Shown one piece after another: positions 19,195 to 28,860 of a stretch of DNA of 39,108 bases; position 1 is the stretch's first letter; each line of letters begins with the position of its first letter. Location: assembly GCA_031269685.1 (NCBI GenBank), contig JAISYU010000018.1:1-39108 (forward strand). The letters are read 5' to 3'. The translations under genes were made by a program, and so were the position numbers. The stretch comes from Dysgonamonadaceae bacterium. Lineage in GTDB: Bacteria; Bacteroidota; Bacteroidia; Bacteroidales; Azobacteroidaceae. Under the pieces are notes generated by a model. The model worked only from the letters and a program-made list of their open reading frames with translations. It was not told where the DNA came from and made no database searches.

Positions 19195-20460
19195 TTAGAT
19201 TATTATCATTTCTTTCTTTTCATATTCACCGATTATTCTGTATATCCATATTATATAAGAGACCGCAAACACGATTCCGGCGACTGAAAAAGCCATAATG
19301 CCGAGCTTCAGGTCCATATAATACACACCGATGTAGAGTGCGATCATACGTACGAAGAGATAAATAATTTCTGCGAAAAGCGTTTTGTGTTGTTTGCGGA
19401 ATACCATGAAAACCGAAAAAAGCGGAGAGGTTGTCATCACCATAAACCACCACAAAGCCATGTACTGGAAATAAATTCCCGAATCGGTCCATTGCTCGCC
19501 GAATATAAAGCAGAACAATGGTTTTGCTACGCATATCAATACGATGAAACACGGTAACAGGAAGAGGAATAAGTTTTTCCAATACGATTTCATCATGGGC
19601 AATATCGGCATGCGGTTGTTTTTTCGCGAGGTAATCTGTTCAAAAAACGTAGAATACAATGAATTGCAGATGAGCGTGATTGGAGTAGACAGTACCACGA
19701 GCGACAGTGAGAATAACCCCGTTTCTTTTGCCCCGAATATTCCTATCATGTACAGAGGCAAGTTTGTTGAGAACGCGTTGAGCAAGCTTCTTGCGAGGTT
19801 AAAGGTTGGAAAATCCCTGTACTTGATTGCCGTTTGTTTTTCCTCTTTCCACTTGTTACCGAACGTTTTAAAAAAATGCTTTCTCATTGGGAAATATACC
19901 GATACAGAGGCGAGCAAAGCCAGGACATTAGCCCACACGAGCCCGCAATTTGTCATCGAAGTCCATCCGAAGGAGAGTTTTCCGGCCGCATTTGCGCTGT
20001 TACGGACTATATTTGCGGACGCGAACGTTTTAAACTTTTTCTCGCGCACGGCAATGTTATTAAATAGCGTCAGCAATCCCATCAAAAAGACCGACAGGGG
20101 GATATAATACCTTATCTGCATGAGTTCCTGCATTTTGAAGGCGTTCAACAGCGGTTTCCCGAACAACATGAGGGCGGTCAGGATGAGCATACAGAATATC
20201 GTCAGCCATTTGAGCGTAAACCCAAACAGGTTAACCGTTTCGCGGCTGTTCTCGGCAATGACAAGGGATTCCTCGTAGCGTGCCGTGCCGAGAATGACCA
20301 GCAGCGAGCAGAGACTTGTGTAAGTCGCGAATATACCGAACTCAATACCGGTGTAAAGCCTTGTAAGTATGGGATAAACGAGGAAAGCCACTGCCTGCCC
20401 GACGACATTACCGCCCAGCATTAGGGATGAATTCCTGATAAATTCGGATTTGATTCTCAT
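19195..20460 (-). CDS. Polysaccharide flippase (Wzx/oligosaccharide exporter-like)
   Basis: [39 protein letters not shown]; many TM helices; likely start MRIKSEF at 20460 (ORF opens 20481). Confidence 0.87.
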   Translation of the reverse strand: MRIKSEFIRNSSLMLGGNVVGQAVAFLVYPILTRLYTGIEFGIFATYTSLCSLLVILGTARYEESLVIAENSRETVNLFGFTLKWLTIFCMLILTALMLFGKPLLNAFKMQELMQIRYYIPLSVFLMGLLTLFNNIAVREKKFKTFASANIVRNSANAAGKLSFGWTSMTNCGLVWANVLALLASVSVYFPMRKHFFKTFGNKWKEEKQTAIKYRDFPTFNLARSLLNAFSTNLPLYMIGIFGAKETGLFSLSLVVLSTPITLICNSLYSTFFEQITSRKNNRMPILPMMKSYWKNLFLFLLPCFIVLICVAKPLFCFIFGEQWTDSGIYFQYMALWWFMVMTTSPLFSVFMVFRKQHKTLFAEIIYLFVRMIALYIGVYYMDLKLGIMAFSVAGIVFAVSYIIWIYRIIGEYEKKEMIII

Positions 20461-20559
20461 TTTTGCGAAAAATTCCTGCAAATTTACGATTATTTATATA
20501 AAGATAAAGCCTTTTGTTTTGAAATTATCATTATTTTTGCAAAAATTTTAGAAACACGT

Positions 20560-21030
20560 ATGGAAAATAAATCGAACACAACTGTACTTAGTGCGCTTGG
20601 CGGCGCTACTGTTTATCATCGGGACTATTCTCCGCAAGTCCTTGAAACATTTGACAATCCTCATCCCGGGCATGACTATTGGATACGTTTAAATTGCCCT
20701 GAGTTCACAAGTCTTTGCCCTGTCACCGGTCAGCCTGACTTTGCCGAGATTCGCATTGACTACATCCCCGACCGCCTTATGGTCGAGAGTAAAAGTCTTA
20801 AACTCTATCTGTTCAGTTTTCGCAATCACGGGGCATTTCACGAAGACTGTGTCAATATAATAATGAAAGATTTAGTTCATCTTATGCAACCTAAATACAT
20901 AGAAGTCACCGGTATTTTCATGCCTCGCGGAGGAATCAGCATTTATCCGTACTGTAATCACGGGCAAACCGGTACGCGCTACGAGAAACTTGCCGAACAA
21001 AGACTTTTTTCCCGTCCCTACCATGTATAA
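20560..21030 (+). CDS. queF: NADPH-dependent 7-cyano-7-deazaguanine reductase
   Basis: [51 protein letters not shown]. Confidence 0.96.
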   Translation: MENKSNTTVLSALGGATVYHRDYSPQVLETFDNPHPGHDYWIRLNCPEFTSLCPVTGQPDFAEIRIDYIPDRLMVESKSLKLYLFSFRNHGAFHEDCVNIIMKDLVHLMQPKYIEVTGIFMPRGGISIYPYCNHGQTGTRYEKLAEQRLFSRPYHV

Positions 21031-21069
21031 TTAATGGTTCATAACATTCTATCGGCAAATACTTTACAA

Positions 21070-21321
21070 CATTTTCTGTAACATGTTATACATCTTCTGT
21101 AACATGTTATACATTACGCGATTCCCGTAATACATTAGCAGATGCACGATCAACATTTGTAAGTGCACGGTGTGCATTTGCAAGTGCACGGTGTGCATTT
21201 GCAAGTTCTCGGTGTGCATTTACAAGTTCTCGGTGTGCATTTACAGGCGCTCGATGATTTTTTGAAGGTTCTTGAAGTATATTTACAAAAACAGCGCGCA
21301 CTTTCATAAGTACACGCTGAA
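21070..21321. repeat. Degenerate tandem array, about 12 units of 21 bp
   Basis: Units align with phase 21 from 21070; core catttgcaagtgcacggtgtg x4-5 at 21154-21258; flanking units progressively diverged. Confidence 0.9.
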
Positions 21322-21348
21322 AACCCTAAAAATTATTATTTACAAATC

Positions 21349-22104
21349 TTAAATCTTTTTGTTCCTGAATTTAAGGTGTCTCACCTCTTTGTATTCCGGG
21401 CTGGCAGCGCCGAAGAGCGCCTTTACATATTCCTTTACCGCGAGCGCCGTGTCCATCATACCGGTCACCGGAGTGTAAAGCAACTTGTCCCTTTCGGCGC
21501 GCGCCTCCTCCAATTGGCTGGCGGTTTCGTCCGCCGCGTCATTCGCGACGCCCATTTCATCCCTCAATTTGTTCAATGCATCGACCGTAAGTTCCTGTTC
21601 TGCCGGCGTATAGAGCGGTTGTGCGGCAACGATCGCAATCAACTGATTGATGTGTTCTACTTGCTCCCTAAAGCTGCGCTGCGATACGGAACTGTGTTTC
21701 TTAGGCTCTTCACCTTCCAGCGGCGGCGTCGGAAGGATGGGTTTAGCCCGCGTTCCGCGTATTTTGCGGATGATTTCCCTGATATGTATCAGAGCCGCTG
21801 CGGGCAATCTCAGTGATACGGCTACCGCAAGAACCCGCGTTACGGTCGGGTAAAGCAGCGCGAACCACTCTTGCCTGTTACCTTCCGCCACAACCGCCTG
21901 CGCGAAAAGATAATCCACGTCATTGATAGAATGTTTGACATGCGCCGACAACTCCTTCAATGACTCAATCTGCAAATCCTTGTTCTGGGGATTAAACACC
22001 GGACCAAAGATGGTACATTTGCCTATCAGGATGTCCATATTTCCGACATAAGTGTTCGTTCCCGCCTCACTTGTTGACCTTTTAAGTTTCTTTGGTGTAC
22101 TCAT
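21349..22104 (-). CDS. Hypothetical protein
   Basis: 251 aa ORF with plausible codon use; no recognised domain. Confidence 0.65.
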   Translation of the reverse strand: MSTPKKLKRSTSEAGTNTYVGNMDILIGKCTIFGPVFNPQNKDLQIESLKELSAHVKHSINDVDYLFAQAVVAEGNRQEWFALLYPTVTRVLAVAVSLRLPAAALIHIREIIRKIRGTRAKPILPTPPLEGEEPKKHSSVSQRSFREQVEHINQLIAIVAAQPLYTPAEQELTVDALNKLRDEMGVANDAADETASQLEEARAERDKLLYTPVTGMMDTALAVKEYVKALFGAASPEYKEVRHLKFRNKKI

Positions 22105-22225
22105 AGGTTTCTTGTTTTAAAAATTAGGTTTAAATTTGTTTATATTTACTTTCACGCCGCAAAGGTATATGTTTTTTTTCAGACAACAAAATATATCTGC
22201 AAAATTATTTATTTTCGTGCATAAA

Positions 22226-22271
22226 AAAATATTCCACAAGCACTTTTTAAAAATTGCCTGCGGAATATTTT
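22226..22271 (-). terminator. Inverted repeat AAAATATTCC...GGAATATTTT, candidate terminator of the 22304-23239 gene
   Basis: 10-bp perfect arms 33 nt past the stop codon, followed on the minus strand by a T run. Confidence 0.5.
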
Positions 22272-22303
22272 AAAAGAAATTCGCGTAAAAGTCAACGAAA
22301 TAC

Positions 22304-23239
22304 CTAAAATTGAACGACTTCTTCTATTTCAACGGCTTCTTCTACAAAGGCAAAAGCAGTTTTCTTGAAAGCAGCGCCAATTATGTGGATTGCAGGAACC
22401 GTACAGAAATTATATTCGGCAGCAACTTCCCCCGCATCAACTATCCTGTACTTTAACTGTACCTTATATTGATGTGCATACTCACTGTCAAAAGCATAAT
22501 TGACGTTCCATTTGTATTTGACATAACCATCGAATAATTCAACAGGAAATGAGAATATTTCAGGAAGTTTATATATTGTAAGAGTGTCTTTTGCATCCTC
22601 TGAAATAAATATATAACCTTCCGCTTTTCCAACTCCCTGCTCGACATCAAGTTCAAGTCCACAACCATTATATCCAACGATGTAACCTGTGTCCCGTTTT
22701 CCGCTAACAACAGTACCACCTTCTTTTAATAATCTAAAAGATACTTCGTCTGTGGCAATTTTGTCAATAACAAGACATATTAACCACTCTGGAACAACAT
22801 GAGTGTCGTTCAATGTGATTGTTACCGTCAAAGAATACGAATCTCCCGCCTTAACAATCTCTTTTGCAATGTTATCTATTCCGTTCGTCGCCCACCCATG
22901 GGCAACCAATAAGGTTTTTTCCGCAAAATCAAACGTTAAAGGCTCAGGTTCTTCGCCTGGAGAGATATAATAATCAAACTCTTCCAGGCTGTTGATTACA
23001 ACTAATGTGTCCGCCGGCAGTCTGTCCCTGATGATTCCATAACCTTCTAACTGAGATTCGGTAAAAGGAATGATTCCATCCTCAACAACAGGCTCTTCCT
23101 CGTCTTCAACAGTACTGCTTAACAGTTCAGACTGAGTCAATTCATCATCAACAGCCTGTACCGGCAGGCTATCATCGGAACAACCCGCAACAAACAGCAT
23201 TACGCTGCATACTAAAATTGCAAAAAATTTTGCTTTCAT
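22304..23239 (-). CDS. Hypothetical lipoprotein
   Basis: MKAKFFAILVCSVMLFVAGCSDDS lipobox; 311 aa. Confidence 0.75.
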   Translation of the reverse strand: MKAKFFAILVCSVMLFVAGCSDDSLPVQAVDDELTQSELLSSTVEDEEEPVVEDGIIPFTESQLEGYGIIRDRLPADTLVVINSLEEFDYYISPGEEPEPLTFDFAEKTLLVAHGWATNGIDNIAKEIVKAGDSYSLTVTITLNDTHVVPEWLICLVIDKIATDEVSFRLLKEGGTVVSGKRDTGYIVGYNGCGLELDVEQGVGKAEGYIFISEDAKDTLTIYKLPEIFSFPVELFDGYVKYKWNVNYAFDSEYAHQYKVQLKYRIVDAGEVAAEYNFCTVPAIHIIGAAFKKTAFAFVEEAVEIEEVVQF

Positions 23240-23251
23240 AAATTTTTCCTC

Positions 23252-23569
23252 CTAATTTAATGAGTTAATTAATAAAAAAGTACCTCCGCTGTAAGCAATG
23301 CCTTCACCACCAACAACAGCAGGCAATACTTCACGAAGTTCATTTGACATAAACCCAAAAACTTCCCTTTCGGTCGGATCATTTGGGTAATTGAAGATCA
23401 CACTGCGCATTTCTAAAACAACATCAAGAGAATTGTCCGAATTTTGAGCGTTAACTTCAAGACTATTAGAGGAAGTATAACTTGCCTCTGTCAATTTTGG
23501 TGCTGCATTGGCGAATCCAACACCAACAATCATTAAGATTAATAATAGTAACACTTTTTTTGTCTTCAT
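23252..23569 (-). CDS. Small exported protein with S74-chaperone-like segment
   Basis: Signal peptide MKTKKVLLLLILMIVGVGFANAAP; EVFGFMSNELREVLPAVV resembles the Peptidase_S74/tail-spike chaperone motif. Confidence 0.6.
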   Translation of the reverse strand: MKTKKVLLLLILMIVGVGFANAAPKLTEASYTSSNSLEVNAQNSDNSLDVVLEMRSVIFNYPNDPTEREVFGFMSNELREVLPAVVGGEGIAYSGGTFLLINSLN

Positions 23570-23770
23570 AAAAAAATAAAGATTAAAGTTAATTTGGTAA
23601 TATTACCGATGCAAAGTTAAGACTTTTATTTCAAACGATTAGCATAGAAAATCCTACTTTTGTAGGTATTTTTCGAACATTATATATAGTTGTAAATGAA
23701 AAGATTTTAAGTAGAAAACAAAGATATTGGAAATAATTGTTTAATTTTGCAGACAAAATGTAAAGAATTT

Positions 23771-24130
23771 ATGAACAAAGAAATTACTGAAAAGATCAAA
23801 AGACTGAGGATAAACAAGGGAATCAGTCAAGCAGAAATGGCTGAAAAGCTGAACATTACCCGCTCAGCTTACCATAACATTGAATCAGGAGAAAGTTTCT
23901 CATGGGCAAAGTACCTTAACGAAATTATCTCCGTATTCGAAACTACCCCAAAGGATTTCTTTAGCGATATAGGACAGAAAATCATCAATCAAAATAACTA
24001 TGAAGGCTCGTTTGGATACGTTGTCGAACATCTTCACCAGGAAAATCGCGAAGTATACGAGAAACTACTCGCCGCTAAGGATGAACAAATCGCGCTCCTG
24101 AAAAACCTCTTAGAAAAAACCGGTCTATAA
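23771..24130 (+). CDS. XRE-family HTH transcriptional regulator
   Basis: KIKRLRINKGISQAEMAEKLNITRSAYHNIESGES; likely start MNKEITEK at 23771 (ORF opens 23747). Confidence 0.9.
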   Translation: MNKEITEKIKRLRINKGISQAEMAEKLNITRSAYHNIESGESFSWAKYLNEIISVFETTPKDFFSDIGQKIINQNNYEGSFGYVVEHLHQENREVYEKLLAAKDEQIALLKNLLEKTGL

Positions 24131-24143
24131 AGTAACCATAACC

Positions 24144-24734
24144 CTACAACCGGCAAGCATCAAACATTTTTCTGTAAATTTCCGCTTTTCGTTCTATTTT
24201 CAATGGATAAGCGCGGGAAGAAGACGGCATTCGCCATAAATGAACCGCTCGATCTTTATAACTAAAGACAATATATTCGCCAATTTTCGGCTCTGAAATA
24301 CCTAACTGACGAATCAAAATATCAGTTGCCTTTTGTCCCGTTACAGCAATATTTGTACATTCGGGAATTTTATCTAATAATGACTTAATATCAGTCGATT
24401 GAACAATATCCAAAAACTTATCCGAAGCATTATCATTCAATCGACGAATTACAGTCGCCGTGTCATACAAAGCAATACGTTTTTCCTTCAAAAATTGCAC
24501 AATAGCATCACGACAAAACGCTTTCCCCGACTCATGCAAGAAATGTTCCCTGTCGTCAAAGAATATAATACCCATAATCCTCCACATATCATTGTTGAGA
24601 TTAGGATAGTAAAATCTCATCGACCAGCGTTTTCGTTGTGGCGGAAAACTGCCAAGCATCAATAACCCAGCATCATAAGGTAGAAACGGTTCAAGCGGAT
24701 GAATCTCTACAGGAATGTCGTTGTTTTTTCCCAT
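24144..24734 (-). CDS. Uracil-DNA glycosylase superfamily protein
   Basis: LMLGSFPPQRKRWSMRFYYPNLNNDMWRIMG, IALYDT, VTGQKA, LWRMPSSSRAYP. Confidence 0.8.
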   Translation of the reverse strand: MGKNNDIPVEIHPLEPFLPYDAGLLMLGSFPPQRKRWSMRFYYPNLNNDMWRIMGIIFFDDREHFLHESGKAFCRDAIVQFLKEKRIALYDTATVIRRLNDNASDKFLDIVQSTDIKSLLDKIPECTNIAVTGQKATDILIRQLGISEPKIGEYIVFSYKDRAVHLWRMPSSSRAYPLKIERKAEIYRKMFDACRL

Positions 24735-24765
24735 ACCATTCCCTGAACGATTTATAAAATTCCCG

Positions 24766-27700
24766 TCAGAATGTCTGTCCTGCCAATCTCTTATATCCGT
24801 TTAAACGCCAACGAGCATTTTCTTCAGTAACACGGAAAAGTTCTTCTGCTTCTTTCGGGAATTGCTTCAATAAAGATGCGAAACGAACCTCGCCACGTAA
24901 AAAGTCCTGAAACTTAGTCCAGTCCGGTTCCTTAGAATCCAATTGAAAAGGGTTTTTTCCTTCGTTTTCCAGACGCGGATCGTAACGCCAAAGATGCCAA
25001 TAGCCACATTCCACCGCCGCTTTCTGCTCTGCTTGAGCATGACCCATTCCAAGCTTCAACCCGTGTGCGATACAGGGCGAATAAGCAATGATGAGCGATG
25101 GTCCATCGTAAGATTCTGCCTCCCTTATGGCTTTCAGGGTTTGCGCCTGGCTAGAACCCATCGCTATCTGGGCGACATAAACGTAACCGTATGTTGTCGC
25201 TATCATTCCTAAATCTTTCTTGCGGATACGCTTGCCTGCAGCGGCAAACTTCGCAACAGCGCCAACCGGCGTCGACTTTGACGATTGACCCCCCGTGTTG
25301 GAATACACTTCCGTATCAACTACCAGGACGTTTACATTTTGTCCCGATGCCAACACATGGTCTAATCCGCCGAACCCGATGTCATAAGCCCAGCCGTCAC
25401 CGCCGATAATCCATTGCGAACGTTTGGCAAGGTATTGCGTCAGATCGGCAAGTTGTCGTCCATGCTCGCAATAGGGCGTTGCAGCGGCATATTCTTTAAG
25501 AACAGGCGTTAAAGTATCGGCTAATTCCCGCGTTTTTACGTAACTGTTACGGTTAGCGATCCATTCTTCAAAAAGCACTTTGATATTTTCAGGAAGTCCT
25601 TCGCCGTTGATTACTTCCCCCATCAAACGTTCAATCCTGTCGCGCATCTTCTCGGTAGCGATATTCATTCCCAAACCGTATTCGGCGTTATCTTCAAAGA
25701 GGGAGTTTGCCCATGCGGGACCTCTGCCTGCTGCGTTCTTAGTGTAAGGTGTTGAGGGCGCCGAACCGGAATATATAGATGTACATCCTGTTGCATTGGC
25801 TATCATTTGATGATCACCGAAAAGTTGGGATATTAACTTAACGTAAGGTGTTTCTCCACAACCCGAACATGCGCCGGAAAATTCAAACAGGGGCGTTGCT
25901 AACTGTGAGTTTTTAACGTTCGATTGAATATCTATAAGATGTTGTTTCGAACTTACTTCATTAACCGAGAACTCCCAGTTTTTCTGCTCTTCCAACTGAG
26001 ATTCGATTGCTACCATCTTCAATGCGGAACCGTTCTTGTTGCCCGGACAGATGTCAACGCAGTTATCACAACCAAGACAGTCAAGTACATTAACCTGTAT
26101 ACGGAAACGCATACCGTCAAAGGTCTTGGCAGGGATTGCCTGAAGGGTATCATTGTAAGGCGCTTTCTTTTGTTCGTCGGCGTCGAGCATGAAGGGACGT
26201 ATTGCAGCGTGAGGACAAACGTATGCGCATTGATTACACTGTATGCAGTTTTCAGCCGTCCATACGGGAACCTTCGATGCTACGCCACGCTTTTCGTATG
26301 CGGCAGTCCCTTGATCCCATGTGCCGTCTTCGCGTCCTGTGAATGCCGAAACGGGTAAATCATCACCCGTTTGGGCGTTGATAGGGAAAACGGTTTCCTT
26401 GACAAATTGAGGAGCGTCGGCAATTCCCGGTGAGATAAAGCCTTCGGTTTCGAGGGATGACCATTCGACCGGCACTTCTATCTGCTGATAATCGGCGCCC
26501 CTGTCAACTGCGGCATAGTTTTTATTTACAATATCGTCACCCTTTTTACCATAGGTTTTCTTAATCATATACTTCATCTGCTCGACTGCAAGTTCGTAAG
26601 GTATTACTCCTGTTATCTTGAAGAAAGCCGATTGCAGGATAGTATTTGTACGGTTACCAAGTCCTATTTCGCCGGCGATACCTGTTGCGTTGATTATATA
26701 GAATGTGATATTGTTTTTGGCAAGATATTTCTTTACGTGGGCGGGAAGGTTTTCCTTCACCTGCTGTTCGTTCCACACGGTATTGAGGAGGAATATCCCG
26801 CCTCGCTTCAGTCCTTTGGTTACATCATAAAGCCGCAGATATGCCTGAACATGGCATGCAACAAAGTCGGGAGTATTAACCAGGTATGTTGAGCGGATAG
26901 GTTTGTCGCCGAAACGGAGATGTGAGGCGGTGAATCCGCCGGACTTCTTGGAATCGTATGCGAAATAAGCCTGGCAGTATTTATCTGTGTTATCACCTAT
27001 AATCTTGATAGAGTTCTTGTTTGCCCCAACCGTACCGTCGGCGCCTAATCCGTAGAACTTTGCCTCGTATGCTCCGCCTTCGAGTTCGAGTTCATTCTTT
27101 TGCGGCAGCGAAGTAAATGTTACATCGTCAACGATACCTATTGTGAAGCCGCTTTTAGGAGTGGATAGCGACAAGTTTTCGTAAACCGAAAGGATCTGCG
27201 CCGGTGTAGTATCTTTCGAGGACAGACCGTATCTTCCGCCGACTATTAGCGGTTTTTGTTCATTGGCGATGTCTTTACGCTGTGCGAATGCCTCGATAAC
27301 ATCCATATAGAGGGGTTCGCCGGGCGCTCCAGGTTCTTTGGTTCTGTCCAGGACGGCTATCCGGCGAGTAGTTTCGGGCAATGCTTCATTAAGGTGTTTG
27401 ACCGAGAATGGTCTGAAAAGATGTACGGCGACCAGCCCGACCTTTTCACCTTTGGAGGTAAGGTAATCGACTGTTTCGCGGATTGCTTCGGTAACCGATC
27501 CCATTGCGATAATTACCCGTTCGGCATCGGGTGCGCCGTAGTAATCGAACAGTTTATAGTTGCGTCCCGTCAGCGCCGACAGTTTTTTCACATAATCATC
27601 TACTATGTCCACTACTTTGTTGTAATAAACGTTACATGCTTCGCGAGCCTGGAAGTATATGTCGGGATTCTGCGCTGTACCTCGCGCTACGGGGTTTTCG

Positions 27701-28335
27701 GGATTCAGTGCGCGTTTACGGAACTCAGCGAGCGCCTTTTGGTCTATCAAAGGAATGAGGTCTTCATTGCTTAGTGCCTCTATCTTTTGTATTTCGTGCG
27801 AGGTACGGAAGCCGTCGAAGAAGTGCACGAAAGGTATGCGCGACTTGATAGCTGCCAGGTGCGCTACTGCCGCCAAGTCCATAACTTCCTGTACGGAACC
27901 TGTTGCGAACATTGCTACACCGGTTTGGCGGACAGCCATAACGTCCTGGTGGTCACCGAAGATTGAAAGGGCATGAGAGGCGAGTGCACGCGCCGATACG
28001 TGATATACGCCAGGCAGGAGTTCGCCTGCAACTTTGTACATATTTGGAATCATCAGCAGTAATCCTTGCGATGCGGTGAAGGTGGTAGAGAGCGTACCGG
28101 CTTGAAGAGCGCCGTGCATAGCTCCTGCGGCTCCTGCTTCGGATTGCATTTCATCGACCCGGACGGTTTCACCGAAGATATTTTTACGACCTGCCGCCGC
28201 CCATTCGTCCACATATTCAGCCATCGTTGAACTCGGTGTGATAGGATATATAGAGGCAGTTTCGGAGAACATATACGCGACATGCGCCGCAGCCTGGTTA
28301 CCGTCACACGTTATGAATTTCTTTTCTTTTATCAT
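24766..28335 (-). CDS. nifJ: Pyruvate:ferredoxin (flavodoxin) oxidoreductase
   Basis: About 1189 aa; ITCDGNQAAAHVAYMFSETASIYPITPSS; two 4Fe-4S motifs CIQCNQCAYVCPHA and CLGCDNCVDICP; TPP-binding GGDGWAYDIGFGGLDHV; start MIKEKKFI at 28335. Confidence 0.96.
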   Translation of the reverse strand: MIKEKKFITCDGNQAAAHVAYMFSETASIYPITPSSTMAEYVDEWAAAGRKNIFGETVRVDEMQSEAGAAGAMHGALQAGTLSTTFTASQGLLLMIPNMYKVAGELLPGVYHVSARALASHALSIFGDHQDVMAVRQTGVAMFATGSVQEVMDLAAVAHLAAIKSRIPFVHFFDGFRTSHEIQKIEALSNEDLIPLIDQKALAEFRKRALNPENPVARGTAQNPDIYFQAREACNVYYNKVVDIVDDYVKKLSALTGRNYKLFDYYGAPDAERVIIAMGSVTEAIRETVDYLTSKGEKVGLVAVHLFRPFSVKHLNEALPETTRRIAVLDRTKEPGAPGEPLYMDVIEAFAQRKDIANEQKPLIVGGRYGLSSKDTTPAQILSVYENLSLSTPKSGFTIGIVDDVTFTSLPQKNELELEGGAYEAKFYGLGADGTVGANKNSIKIIGDNTDKYCQAYFAYDSKKSGGFTASHLRFGDKPIRSTYLVNTPDFVACHVQAYLRLYDVTKGLKRGGIFLLNTVWNEQQVKENLPAHVKKYLAKNNITFYIINATGIAGEIGLGNRTNTILQSAFFKITGVIPYELAVEQMKYMIKKTYGKKGDDIVNKNYAAVDRGADYQQIEVPVEWSSLETEGFISPGIADAPQFVKETVFPINAQTGDDLPVSAFTGREDGTWDQGTAAYEKRGVASKVPVWTAENCIQCNQCAYVCPHAAIRPFMLDADEQKKAPYNDTLQAIPAKTFDGMRFRIQVNVLDCLGCDNCVDICPGNKNGSALKMVAIESQLEEQKNWEFSVNEVSSKQHLIDIQSNVKNSQLATPLFEFSGACSGCGETPYVKLISQLFGDHQMIANATGCTSIYSGSAPSTPYTKNAAGRGPAWANSLFEDNAEYGLGMNIATEKMRDRIERLMGEVINGEGLPENIKVLFEEWIANRNSYVKTRELADTLTPVLKEYAAATPYCEHGRQLADLTQYLAKRSQWIIGGDGWAYDIGFGGLDHVLASGQNVNVLVVDTEVYSNTGGQSSKSTPVGAVAKFAAAGKRIRKKDLGMIATTYGYVYVAQIAMGSSQAQTLKAIREAESYDGPSLIIAYSPCIAHGLKLGMGHAQAEQKAAVECGYWHLWRYDPRLENEGKNPFQLDSKEPDWTKFQDFLRGEVRFASLLKQFPKEAEELFRVTEENARWRLNGYKRLAGQTF

Positions 28336-28449
28336 ATTTGATACAATTATTCTTTTCTTTTGGCGGTGCAAAGGTAATAAAAATAATTGAGATATGAGTC
28401 AAGTATCGAAAATTAACAGGCAAGCGTTCGGGGTTATAGAGGATCAATC

Positions 28450-28656
28450 ATAACTGAGCGCCGGCATACCAAGACTGTATACGCTTATACTTTGTAACAC
28501 CGTACGCCAGCATACTGTAACACCGTATGCCAGCATACTGTAATCTCCGACGCCTGCGTCGGGACACCTCCGACGCTTGCGTCGGGACACTTCCGACGCT
28601 TGCGTCGGGATACATCTGTCGCTTGCGTATGTGCATACTGTATGCTTACAGATGAC
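28450..28656. repeat. Tandem array, 9 units of 23 bp, each containing a short inverted repeat
   Basis: Units e.g. aacaccgtatgccagcatactgt, aatctccgacgcctgcgtcggga, cacctccgacgcttgcgtcggga, cacttccgacgcttgcgtcggga. Confidence 0.92.
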
Positions 28657-28663
28657 GGGAAGG

Positions 28664-28694
28664 TTTGCAGAATCAAATATTATTCGTACCTTTG
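28664..28694 (+). promoter_or_regulatory. Bacteroidetes promoter TTTG-N19-TACCTTTG upstream of the TonB receptor
   Basis: TTTG 28664-28667 and TACCTTTG 28687-28694, matching the -33/-7 consensus spacing. Confidence 0.75.
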
Positions 28695-28860
28695 CATTTC
28701 TGTATGGCGTGTGCCCGGACACGGTACGGTGAGGCGCCGCCGGTTTTTATTAATGTGCAAATACTTATTTCAATGACAGTAAGATACATTTTTAGAGATG
28801 AGAATGAAGGGTCATGGGTGAAGGACTGCAAAGTGAAGGGTTATGAGAAGAGTTAAGGTT

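Noticed and set aside
21107-21307. 66-aa heptad-repeat ORF (ANAHREL) as a real protein
   Set aside because: A 21-nt period automatically yields a heptad protein repeat; the array extends beyond the ORF and palindromes suggest DNA/RNA-level function. Not excluded, only unsupported.
24766-28335. Multiple + strand ORFs antisense to nifJ
   Set aside because: Shadow ORFs of a highly conserved, GC-balanced gene.
28444-28722. Three 62-92 aa minus-strand ORFs across the 23-bp array
   Set aside because: Open only because of the repeat composition; overlapping frames all read through, none with a recognisable start context.
28687-28860. Cobalamin or other known riboswitch in the TonB-receptor leader
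   Set aside because: A short CGTGT-GCCCGG-ACACG hairpin is present, but I do not see the conserved cores of cobalamin, TPP or FMN riboswitches.
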